A stretch of 64,000 bases of DNA, from positions 614,001-678,000 of the forward strand of contig JACATO010000647.1 in NCBI GenBank assembly GCA_018389105.1, given 5' to 3'. This document shows, one piece after another, positions 48,769 through 60,051 of this stretch. Below the pieces are notes generated by a model. That model was not told the origin of the DNA. It did not search any database and saw only the letters and a program-made list of their open reading frames with translations. The stretch comes from Nautilus pompilius. Its lineage: Eukaryota > Mollusca > Cephalopoda > Nautilida > Nautilidae. Numbering within the stretch: the first letter of the stretch is position 1; each line of letters opens with the position of its first letter. The position numbers and the translations under genes were made by a program.

Positions 48769-51712
48769 AAAACACAATGTAGTATAGATACAGATTTAGC
48801 ATAAAACTTTAATTTTTAAAAGAATAAATTGCAAAAAATCAACCAATCACTAAAAAAATAAGGGATCAAATGTTGCAGTGCATTTAATAGAATGATGAAA
48901 CAACATAAATCGTCTCTAAGGCAAGATCTAAGGGGGAAATTACAGATGAGCTCCTATTTCTAATCTTTCACATACATTTTTCAATACTAAAAACCATCTG
49001 AAATAAAGGCTGCAATGGGGCTGCTTTCATTTGGATATCTGTGATAGCTATTGGCATTTTCTTAAACTAAGTTAAATCCATTACAATACTACACCAATAA
49101 TCCAATTCTCACCAAATTTATACATTAAACAAAATTTGTGTTTATGTATTGTTTTACAGGTATTATTATTTTTTTACATGGAAGTTGAAATTAGTTTGTA
49201 CTTAGCTCCATTAAAAAAATCCAAAAAAATCAGAGGTTTGCTTTCTGTATTAAGGTCTTTTAACCCAAACTCAATAAAATGCAAACAAACAGTAGTAACC
49301 AACAAAATTCATGAGAGGAAAGCACTTGCTACTTTTCCAGTATCCTAATTTATGTAGTCACTGTGAGACTACTTTCATGTAAAGCAAGTACAAGAAATTA
49401 TTTTAATGTGGGTTGTTAGTATCTTTTATTAACGAGAATTATTTGAACAGGCTGAAAATAAATAGTAAATCAAAGATCCAGAGAATGGTATGGAAAAATC
49501 AGTAGTAAGTCCTTTTGTCCTGCAGAGCCATATCAGTTGAACAAAAATCTATTCTTTTATTTACATTTGTTTTCCCGAGGGTAGCCACTGAGATGTTGCT
49601 GCATAAAGGTCTAATTAGGTTAGTCTATATAATTTACATTTGACATTTTCCTCGACCCTTAATTTCACAATCCTAAAGTTGCTGAAGAAACTCAGATTTT
49701 AAACATCTTACAGAAGTTGATCTGGGAGCAAGTGAGCAGGGTAGTTATGGCTGAACACCAAGGAAATGCTACACACACTTCTATGTGAAAGAGTAACATA
49801 AGGAAAGCAGCATCAGTAGTCTATGACAACTACAAGTAATATTCTCTCAATCCTCTCAACTGGTCTTTAAAGGGCTGTTTGTCTCTTATGAAAGCTGCTT
49901 TATAATGAAATAATTAGAATGTGCACAAGAAAGTAGTCATCTTCATTGTGGAGGAACCATTTATAAACAACTGTGATGTTACAAAGTTTACCAAATAAGG
50001 AAAAAATACTATTAAATATTGCCAAAGTTTTTTTAATTCTTATTGTTGAATGAGTTTAGCATCAATAAGAATATTTATATCAGGTAACTTTAAAATGAAA
50101 GCAGCTGACAAATAAATAAACAAACCCTGATTGCCCGTTAGGATACATTAGTCAAAGAGCCAAACTTCAGATGGTCATATAGATACTAAAGCTACTGCTG
50201 CTAAAAAAAGTAAAACAATTTCCACAGGTGGTGCCAACAACCAAGATGAAAATATTACAAACTTTTCAACCAACCTTCCAAACACTTTCTGAGCTGTGTC
50301 AGTCTAGTATAAAGATACGACCAATTTATGCAAGAATTTTATCTCTCATACTGGTCACACATCAATAGGCTCGTTCAATGCCCAAAGAGAGATAATCCAG
50401 TTCCAAAAAGATATCTTGGAAGTAGCCAGAGTGCAACTGTTTTACTGCCCCCTTTTGAAGATTTAAGGAAAGCAAACATGTCTGACCCACACAAACCAGG
50501 GACACCCAAAGGTTGTTTGGGCAGGGTGATGCTTTCAGACCACAGTCTCAACACTTATTATTTAATTTTAAGATAAAAACAATAGAACAATTATTGCATA
50601 CCTTATTCATAATGGAAGTCCCAACTTACCAGTTTTAATTTTATACAGGAAGAACCTATACTGAGAAAAAAAATTAGAATTAGAATATAACACAAGATAT
50701 TCAATTTTTATTAAGTTGTAGCAGAGTCCTCTCCACAAGAAGACTGCATACCAAACTGAGACTGACTGATATGATGAGCACAAGTAGTAGTATTACCATC
50801 ATTACAATATATATAGTGCACATAAATTCAAACATGGAGAACTATTGGAATGCTTTAGAGTGGAAGCATGCAACAGAACAATATTAAAGTCAGTGATTAT
50901 CTGGTTGTTGATGCATCAGCAAAGTCACCGTGAAAGGGAAAACTCTCCCTGAGATCAGCATCTCAATGTCAAGACTGAAAACTGACTCTTATGGTGTCAC
51001 ATTATTATTGGCTAAATAGATCACTGCAACAACAGTTGAAGCAGAGATGGATAGACAGTCAAAATCACTACATGAACAATTAGAAAGCATGCAGACAATC
51101 AGACCTACCACTAATAACCACATACAGACAACAGTAGTTTTGGTCTGAGATAGTGGTCTTGGGTTATGATCCTGGACAGGCCTAGTTTCTAGCTAGACAC
51201 TCAGGAAAATTGTGCAAGTCCGATGATGCTGAGGAAATTGGTATAAAGTGTTTGCCACTACCTTTTAAACCACTATCTCCTGCTTTTCTCAGATGTTAAC
51301 TGATAAAGGAAAAAAAATTCTTAATTTATTCTCAGATTGCTCAAATAAATATTTTGTCCACTGTAATGTCTAGTTTATGTAAATTTTTGTTTTGTTCCAT
51401 ATCTAAAACATTTGGTAAACTTACTTTTTTTTTATAACAAAACTGATGACTATTGCCATGTTTACCATATGCATTATTTTCACCAGAGCAGTTTAAGGTG
51501 AAGTAATCTAATGACTTATTAACTTTATAAACTGAATAAAAATATTATCTAAAAAAATCTATGGTAAAAGCAAATAAACAGTACTTTTAGATTATTAAAC
51601 TAAAAATAATAGTCCAGTAATAAAAATGGTCTATTTAGGTTATCTTTTCATGGTAAATTTACACATTTCATAAATCTCAAACCAAAAATCCTTATACCTG
51701 GATAAAATATAT

Positions 51713-51738
51713 ATTCATTCATTCATTCACTCTCTCTC
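51713..51738. repeat. (ATTC)n-(CT)n compound repeat
   Basis: Four ATTC units followed directly by a CT run. Confidence 0.9.
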
Positions 51739-52958
51739 TATCAGAATACTATGGCTAAATTAGACCAAATCTTGTTCCTCAATGAAAAGAAATTAACTCA
51801 CTCATAGGCAATCATTTCTCCAATGTGCGTGGAATTATACCACCAACATAAATGCTATAAAACTAAGGCTATTTTCATCCTTAAAAGAAAACAAATGTCT
51901 GAGCACAACTACCGTTTTGAAAAACGAGATTGTGAAAACAACTAAAAATCCTTTTCTTTTAGGTTTTATTTGCCCTCAAAAAAAGGTGTGTGGGGTGGGG
52001 GGACTATCTTAAAAATATGCATCTGACTTCAGCATCATCAGATCCATTATTGGGATGTATGATAAATTTACAAATATTACATAAATTCCAATTTTGGAAT
52101 TTGTAACATTTATGCTTATAATTTTGAAAACAAAAATATTCAGAATTTGTTTTTGTCACTGGAAATTTTTTTTCATATCTAAAAAACAAAACAAAAAAAA
52201 AGGAAGAAAATTTCAACCTTGAGGATGGAACAGAATTAAGTAAAGCTCGTGTGCTTCCATGGTATTATTTTCATTGATTTTCCCGATACTTGGCCAGTTA
52301 AGATACTGACTTTTCCATTTTTACACAAGCAGTAGAAACATTATGGTAAGTTCTAAGGGTATGAAATACATGTAGCAAAGAATACTCTATTTCTACAGTT
52401 ATCAGTTATAGTTGTACCCGACATGTGCTTGAATGAAAACAAGTTATTTTTAAAACCTAATAGTTTCTGACATCTAAAACTTCTTTCAACAGCTTAAATT
52501 AGCAGAAAATAAAAATTAGTGCATTGATACACAATTCCGAGTCAGCCACCAGACACTTTTGTTTAATACCCTCTTTTCATAAAGTCTAAAATTCCTTTTC
52601 TTACAACCTTGTCAAGCTGTTAGATTCCAGGATAAGGTTATGCGATGTCTTTGGACTCAGCAGAATGCTTATGCTTTCTTTTTTTTTTTTTTCCATACCT
52701 AATGATAATTAGTAAAGGTAGAAAATTTATAACACAATAAATAAAGTTAACGACACATCTACAATCAGTTAAGCAAGTACAGCCATCTACTTTTATAGAA
52801 AACTCTAGTAATCATGTGGTCGTACATCTAATCAAAAATTATTTTTTTTTAAACGCACATAGAAAGTAGTTTGATAAATGATAAACAACAACAATATGGA
52901 TCAGAGGCCTGGACTTACAACTATAATATAAACATGCTTACAAAATACAATGAAAAAA

Positions 52959-53110
52959 GGAGAGATTGGTCTAGTGCTTAGGATATTGGATTGAACGAAG
53001 ATTGTGGCTTGAGTTTCATAATCTACTGGTATAAAATGCTGATCAGAAAACCCTAGTTTAGGTTAGTCTCTGCCAAAACACACCTGACACAGGAAAGGAT
53101 TTAGCTTTGA
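52959..53110 (+). repeat. tRNA-derived SINE (candidate)
   Basis: TGGTCTAGTGCTTA (52967-52980) resembles an A box and GGCTTGAGTTT (53006-53016) a B box at tRNA-like spacing. The surrounding sequence looks like a mutated tRNA with a tRNA-unrelated tail running to about 53100. The left edge follows an A-rich run. No target duplication was established. Confidence 0.45.
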
Positions 53111-55355
53111 TGTTTTATGGAAGATCACTTTGTGAAGAGACCAAATCTAGAGGCATCCAAAAAACGTTTAGTACATTCACAAAGAATAAATAAACAAACA
53201 ATGAAAAATTACATTTTAATTTTCACTTTCTGGGAGTTAAAACATTTTTAGAATCAGTTCAATTTATATGTACAAATGCCATTATCACTATAAAATGAGC
53301 CAGCGAGGTTGAAAGCACATGGTAGCTGAGGTATTTCTTCATTTACCCAGGGTTGGATTTGCTGATCAGCTGACATCCTGTATACAATACATTTTAAAAA
53401 AATTCCTGTAGATGTTGTGCATCAAGTAATGCATTTGTTTAGGAAGAAATAATGCATCAATGTTATGAGCACCCTGCCACTATTGCTAACCAAATCCACA
53501 GCAAACACCATCAATCTCTTCCAACTATTCATCTAACTACATCACTATATTGCCAAACTGAAACATCTACCAAATAGACTTGAATATAATGGAATGGCAT
53601 GACAAATACTAATAAAGACTATCACCTCATCTCATGCAACATGAATACTGGCAGCATCCTCCTGCATATTGATGATCTGTAGAGATACTTATCCTTTGGC
53701 TCTTGAATCATCTATCAAAAATAGGTGATCTGGAGTGGTAGCATGGGTGGCTGTTGGTGATAACACATCTTTTATTCAATGATGGACACTGACATACAAA
53801 GAACTCAAAGGTCTTAAGGTGGTATTCACAGCATTTTGTTCATGTAATGCCTGGAATGCACTGCCTAACAATGTCTTAGTTAATTATGTCAATCATTAAA
53901 GATGAAATAAATATGGATTTTTTTCAGTGTACATTCTATTGGTTACACATCCATCCTTTAGAATAGCCAACTGCCTGCAATTCATCAAGGGATCTTTGAC
54001 GTAATCATATCTAGCAAGATGTAGTAGAGTAAACAGCAATTAACCTGGTCCCAAAACCCCTGAATATGAAATCCACTGAACTCCTACACAACAGCAAATT
54101 CACCGAAGGGACAAATTTCTTAATAAGTTAAAGGGATAACAGAAATTATGTTACCAATTATTTATTCCATTCTTAGCAATGCCTTTTCAAAAAGTTAGTG
54201 TGTGCATATTACAGAATAACTGTAGGAGTCCAAAAAACTATGGTATTCAAATTATTTTGGCAGAGATCTGTACAGTCTAAGCCAATTAATAAGAACAAAT
54301 TTTAAACTTAATTATGCTTATGCTTCCAAAAAAAAAAAAAAGGAAGCAAAGTAAAAAAAAAAAAAACATACAGCTAGCTAAAACAGTACTGCTACACATG
54401 CAGAGAATATTTCTGATTAGCCAATGTATATAAATATATTCATTTTCAAAGTTTTAGATACAAGTGATACCCTATACACATGCCATTGAGGTATTTGTCG
54501 TCTGAATAAGGACCGGTTCACAACCAAATTCAGTAATATCAATTAATATTTTTTACATCATTGATGACCTGTTAAGTATTGCGATAAGCTTCAAAGGCAC
54601 CAAGATTATAAAATGTTAGATCCAATATGAATTTTGATCTTCTCTACTTTGTGTAAATGGAATGGTTCAACAATGCATTTCTTAGTTATAACTGGCCTTA
54701 GCTAAACTCTACTTCTAGAGTCCTTTGATCTCCACTAGTTAATGAAAAGCTAATCAAATTAATTCAGAACTCATTAACTCATCTAATTAAAATCTTTGAT
54801 AGTGATGCTAATTAAATCCAAAATCATAAGTACTTTAATTATGTCCATTTTCATTTATTTGGCTCTTATTTTAAATATTTGTAAACTCACTGATTTTCAA
54901 ATGACAGTATCAAGTTCACTAAATTTACTTACAAATGTTATTAAAACTACTAGAATTTGCTTTGTATGGCATATTTCACAAGAGAGTCTAAAAGCTTAGC
55001 ATCCACCCACACAGACAGTCATAGTGACAAGATGAACAAATAAAAAGAAAGTAATGTGCTGACACCAGAACGGGACGTTTTTACACTACATAGGTATTGA
55101 TTGAATATCATGATGGTACATACTAGCTTGAAGTGACCTCCCGAACTAGTAATCTGTTGGATGATCAAGGTGACCATTGTACTTTGTCTGTCGATGATCT
55201 AATCTTTTCTAAAAATTTCTCTAAAGAGTTGTTACAATGAGTTCTTGCATAAGCTTCATGTTGTAGGGATGTCTGATGTTATTCAAAATGTTAAAACAGC
55301 ATTTACTACCTGTTGGACAAGCTATATGAGCAGTGCCTGTTTCATGTCTAATGTA

Positions 55356-56671
55356 CGAGGTCTGTTGAAAAGTATCCAACCTTTGGCTGGGAAAAAAAAA
55401 TTACGTACTTCGTGGGGTTCAATTGCTAATCCCCTTCGAAGTAGGCCCCTTGTGCTTCCACACACTTAGCGCAGCAATCCTTCCACTGTTCAAAGCATGT
55501 CTGGAATGCTTCTTCCGGAATGGCTCTCAGCTCCGCTGTCGTATTCCACATGATGTCCTCTCGGCTCTCAAAGCGGGAGCCTTTCAGTGGCATCTTCATT
55601 TTTGAGAACAACCAGAAGTCAGAAGGAGCCATGTCTGGAGAGTAGTGGCAAATGAGCGAAATGCATTTTTTTGCCAAGAAACCTTGGATCAGCTGTGACG
55701 AATGAGCTGGGGCATTGTCATGATGCAGCTGACAGTCTTGTGAGGTCCACAGACCCAGTCTCTTATGCCAAACTGTATCACAAAGATATCGGAGGACTTC
55801 CTGATGGTACTCCTTTGTAACTGTTTGTCCTTCTGGTGCGTATTCATGATGCACAACGCCTCGGTAGTTGAAGACAACAGTCAGCATCACCTTGATTTTG
55901 CTCTGGACCTGACATGCTTTTTTGGGCCTTGGCGACATTGGATGCTTCCACTGTGATGACTGAGCTTTGGTTTCTTGGTCATATCTGTACACCCACATCT
56001 CATCTCCAGTTATCATGGTATTCTGGAACTCAGGATCCCTGTTGGCAGTATCCAGTAGGTCCTGCGCAACCTCAAGACGGAGTTGTTGTTGTTCCTGAGA
56101 AAGCAGCTTGGGCACAAATTTCGCTGCCACTCTGCACAAGCCCAAATCCTCCTTTAAAATTGCATGTGCAGAATCTTTACTGATCCCAACCTCATCATCA
56201 ATTTCCTGCACTGTCAAACAACAATCCTCCATTATCAAGGTCTGCACTTTCTCAATAACTGCATTGCGGCTTGTTGACGGCCTCCCGGAATGCCGGTCAC
56301 TCTCCACTGATGTGCAGCCATCTTTGAACCTGTTGTACCATTCTTTTATTTGGGTAACACCCATGGCATTGTCACCAAAAGCCTGTTGAATTTTGCGAAA
56401 TGTTTCCGCTTAGGTATCTCCAAGCTTTTGGAAAAACTTGATGCAAGATCATTGCTCCACACATTCCGTCATCTTGGGCGAAATGAAAATGCTAAGTGGT
56501 ACAGCACCTCATACGATGGCTACCTGACAACGACTGACGCATCCAGCAAGCCCGCCAAAAACCATGCATGTGCATGAAGGCATGCGGCTCCATTATGCAC
56601 ACTTTTGCCTCCCTAACGTCATTACTTCCCACTGGAAAAAATAAAGTCGGATACTTTTTCGACACGCCTCG
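55356..56671 (-). mobile_element. mariner transposon (DD34D class), 1316 bp, complete ends
   Basis: The left end CGAGGTCTGTTGAAAAGTAT and the right end, read inward as CGAGGCGTGTCGAAAAAGTA, form inverted repeats of about 28 bp with a few mismatches and one indel. TA flanks both (55354-55355 and 56672-56673). The length matches the usual 1.3 kb of mariner elements. The transposase reads on the minus strand. Confidence 0.93.
55426..56472 (-). pseudogene. mariner transposase, near-complete, two early stops
   Basis: From the ATG at 56472 the frame is 348 codons plus a stop, the family's usual length. In-frame stops lie at codon 8 (TGA) and codon 21 (TAA); after that, 312 residues from codon 37 (MGVTQIKEWYNRFKDG) are open. 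HTH motifs include SGRPSTSRN. Catalytic Asp 1 is in MITGDEMWVY; Asp 2 is in LHHDNAPAHS; Asp 3 is in SPDMAPSDFWLF. Only 32 residues separate Asp 2 and Asp 3, where DD34D elements have 34: the segment reads ICHYSPD, lacking the two residues usual before YSPD. Sequence resembles mariners of the SETMAR/GVQW3-like group. A protein restarted at codon 37 would lack the first HTH helices, so it is probably inactive. Confidence 0.9.
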
Positions 56672-56673
56672 TA

Positions 56674-58199
56674 TACTTTTCTGTTATGCATGAAATTTCT
56701 AACTTTTCAGTGATCACATGCTATCATCTCCATAAACAATTGCTTCTTGTTTGTCCAAATTTCATAGCCAGATGGCATATAGACTCTGCACTATATGGGT
56801 ATCAATAAAAACTTTTCAAAATTAATTATTATTTTAATACAAAGGCTTCTCACAGGTTGCTTCCTCTTGTTTAGTCATCCTGATCATCCCTATAACCAGC
56901 ATCCAAGTAATTTCAGTCTGCTTCAGCATTTTTTTCCTCTGAATAATTGTGTCCTCTTTGCTGCAAATCCCTTGGTGTTAGCATTTATTTAATCATTTTG
57001 CATTGCATTTGCTGCAACTTACATTCTCCACTTTTCAGTTGAATATATTGTAGTTTCCTAGCTGTGACTGTATAGTGGCCAACAGAATATGAAAGATACT
57101 TCACAAAATGCAAGCGGACAATGCACAAAACTCAAATGGGCCATCCCAATCATATAAGCATATGACTGAAAGCTATAAGAATAGATAGAGGCCAGTGAAA
57201 GCCTTCATTTATGGATAGCCAAGCCATGAACAAAAGGTTCATGAGAACCAATAACTCTGAAAAAGTGCAAATAGTTTGGCAATGGAACATTAGAAGCAAC
57301 AAATCTCAAAGACACTTTATATTCCACTACCGACTGTTAAGAGAACAATTGTCCAGTTAAAAAAAAAAAAAAAAAAGCCATAAGACAACTATTCATGTAT
57401 CCTGGATGTCCAAATCAAACAGAATGGACACTGCTATGAAGAGGAACATGGAAACAAACACCTGATAATTAGCTGCAAATGTGCCAAAATATGTGCAGGG
57501 CAGAGTATCTATAAGAATCACTGCACATTATCTCCGTAGTATGGGGTCAGTGAAAGAGTGGTAGGACCACCTTTCTTTATCCAATGCAATGCAGATGTTA
57601 CCATTGTCTTCAACCTTTTAGAACACATTTTATTTTTCCAATGAATCATCTGAAAATCATGATATAGTATGGCAGTTTTTCATAAAATAGGATGCATTCT
57701 GGTCACTGGATGGTCACAGATGGTAATTGTGAAGGAACAGTAACATCTTCCTAATACATTAACATTTTCCAAGAATTCTACCTGTCTATGGAATTGGTAA
57801 TCTATCCAAGAACAACAACATTTTTTTATGGAAGCTGGTGTCCCAAATAGTACTGCCTATGCAATCATTGGACATGAACCAGTTCTGGATTCATGATCAG
57901 GACTCACAAGGCTTGGCTTGGAATATGAAGGCCAAGCCAAAAGCAGGATCCTTTTAAGGTGAGATCAAGGCTCTAAAGAGAAGGCTAGTCAAACATGCAG
58001 TTTTATTATTTATTTAAAACAAGAAAACTCTTAACGATGCAAAATAAACCTTATACTGTTTATAAAGAGCTCTAGAAACACTTCAATTTTGTTCTTCTCT
58101 CTTTAGCTAAACAAGTGATTGATTGAAGCATATTTTCCATGCTTATATTTCACTGTTTACTGTGTGCTGGTCAAATGGACATTCATTTGGAACCGTGTG
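56674..58199. other. Non-coding stretch between mariner and hAT relic
   Basis: Holds an 18-base A run (57359-57376) and GC-moderate sequence at 57060-57960 with no recognisable protein. It may be transposon debris, but nothing specific can be named. Confidence 0.4.
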
Positions 58200-59640
58200 G
58201 TTCACAAGGAAGAGAGTTGTTCTTCAAAAACACTAAGTGAAAGAAAAATAAAGTCTATCGCCTGTTCTTGTTTTGTGGTCACATTAGCAGTCCACTGAAT
58301 ACCCACTAAAAAGGTGCTGCGGCGGCTGAACTGCAAAATATCTTTTCAAAAGGCAACATCCTTTCGTAAACATTTTTCTCCTATAGTGAACCTCAGTGGT
58401 CAGTCTCTGAAATTGTGCCTAAAGTGGTAAAGCACTCTACACACTCCAGCATCTTTGCTTGTGTGGAAAACTGTTCTTCCAGATAATTTACTTGGAGCAT
58501 CTACTGATGAGGCTAGTTTCTTTGGACCATATCAGGTCCACATAGTTCACAAATTCATCTGACCCATGTAACACTATATTCAGTACGTTCCCAATCTTTT
58601 ATATTTAAAGGCTTGCTAATAATTTTATAACAAATATTATAATCTTATTAGTACTTCACTTTTAAAAACTAACAAATGATTTCTTCTTGTATGTTGCTTT
58701 TTTGTTTGACCACTGCTTGAATGGTCTGCTTCCAACCACAGAAACCCAGTAGAGCATCTCACTAAAAGGATTTGGATTCTATCTGCCATCTTGTCTTGGC
58801 TAATTTGTAGCAACTTAAAAAGTTTACTAAACCTTCTGTAAAGAGATTCTAGAAGTGCATTCACCATAAATCATTGATAGCGAATTTGAACATGTAAATC
58901 TTTTAAATGCCTGTGTAGTGCCATGACAGAAGATATCGCATATCCAAATGAGGCCTACTAGTCATCCTGTACCAAGTCTAGTACTTCAGTAAAAAGCTGC
59001 ATAATATTAACATCCTGTCAAGGCTGCATAATCTCTGGGCGTCAGTAGATATCCAGCTGCATTCTCAGTAATTAATCTAATTTGTACTTGAAATTGATCT
59101 TCCAGTTCCAAATGCTTCACAAAATATGGTGCTTTCATAAGAGAGACCTGCTAACTTGCAGCATTTTTCCATCACTGCTTTAGTGTACAATGAAGGCTTC
59201 TTTATTCCATCTCTTACAAGTTGAAACATGCATGCAAAGCATGACAGGTGAATGCATGGTGTCCTATCTAATGTACAATGAACATAATCTGCATCCAGAT
59301 CCTGCCACTGTCAACAACAACAAAACTTCAAGACACTATTTGCAGTAGAAGATAGCTTATCAATGACCTAGAATACCACTTCCATGTTACTGACATTGTT
59401 ATCAATGCCAGTTTTTCTGTTAAATTTTTCAAAAATGTGCTTAGAATTGCATAAGAAATCTACTTCTGTATGGTTTCTCTTAAATGCTACAAATGTAAGG
59501 TGTGTTTGAAGTTGCGTTTTTGACAAATGCATGTATGACAGTTGCAATAAATGAATGGTAGTGCCTGTCTGTCCACAGTCAGTGTAACAAAACTTGCTAC
59601 ACTTATTTTAGTTTTTATTTTTTCCTCGGCCTCATACATT
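58200..59640 (-). pseudogene. hAT transposase relic, BED-type family
   Basis: Broken by many stops and shifts, yet with successive matches to hAT transposases on the minus strand: VTLTVD near 59590-59610; PCIHLSCFACMFQLVRDGIK (about 59195-59260), like the conserved CFAHxxQLVVxDGIK block; an FGTGRSISSTN segment; LTPRDYAALTG; VNALLESLYRRFSKLF (about 58820-58866); FLWLEADHSSSGQTKK; and near 58270-58340 a remnant of the AAAP-ERVFS dimerisation box, then VFLKNNSLP. It differs from the ZMYM1-like hAT at 15.3-19.1 kb. Terminal repeats were not found. Confidence 0.7.
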
Positions 59641-59828
59641 TAGGCGATCAATGACTGGGAAATGTGGTACCTGGAAGGCATAAATTAATGGTTCATAACT
59701 GTCATGAACTTTCTTATAGTATTCTCCACAAGGGGTACTAGTAGACCATAAAATACAATAAAATTCTCTACCACTGCATTAACCTTTTTTTGTTTTGTTT
59801 TGTTTTTGAGAATAAATGCCTCCATATA

Positions 59829-60049
59829 CAGTAAAACCTTGATTTAATGAACCCCAATTCAACAGACTTTGGAAGCAACAGACACTGTCTGATCTCCCAA
59901 CAAAACCTTGTGTTGAGATGTGTGAAAAATTTTTTGCTTGGGCACCTTTTGTGCATGTAAACAGCCTATGTAGACATCCAGATTTAATGGACTCACAGCA
60001 TTAATGGACACCCATCTTCCTATTAGTCTATTAAATTGAAGCTTTACTG
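59829..60049. mobile_element. pogo-like MITE, 221 bp
   Basis: The left end CAGTAAAACCTTGATTTAAT and the right end, read inward as CAGTAAAGCTTCAATTTAAT, are inverted repeats flanked by TA (59827-59828 and 60050-60051). Internally, related strings recur (ATTTAATGGAC and TTAATGGACA at 59982-60010). It is non-coding and AT-rich. Confidence 0.85.
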
Positions 60050-60051
60050 TA

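Larger units (their letters stand above)
36506..55353. other. AT-rich region upstream of the recognised Rph exons (18.8 kb)
   Basis: No host coding exon was recognised on either strand. It should include part of a 5' UTR intron of Rph, since exon 1 of the recognised set starts at an acceptor. It contains simple repeats (44005-44023, 48753-48768, 51713-51738), a tRNA-like SINE candidate (about 52959-53110), and scattered short open frames that look random in such AT-rich DNA. No CpG-rich promoter-like island was noticed. Confidence 0.6.

Noticed and set aside
50328-50576. 82-codon plus-strand frame (QEFYLSYWSHINRLVQC)
   Set aside because: Briefly recalled BEL/Pao integrase ends, but the match is too short and no LTR or RT motifs are nearby.
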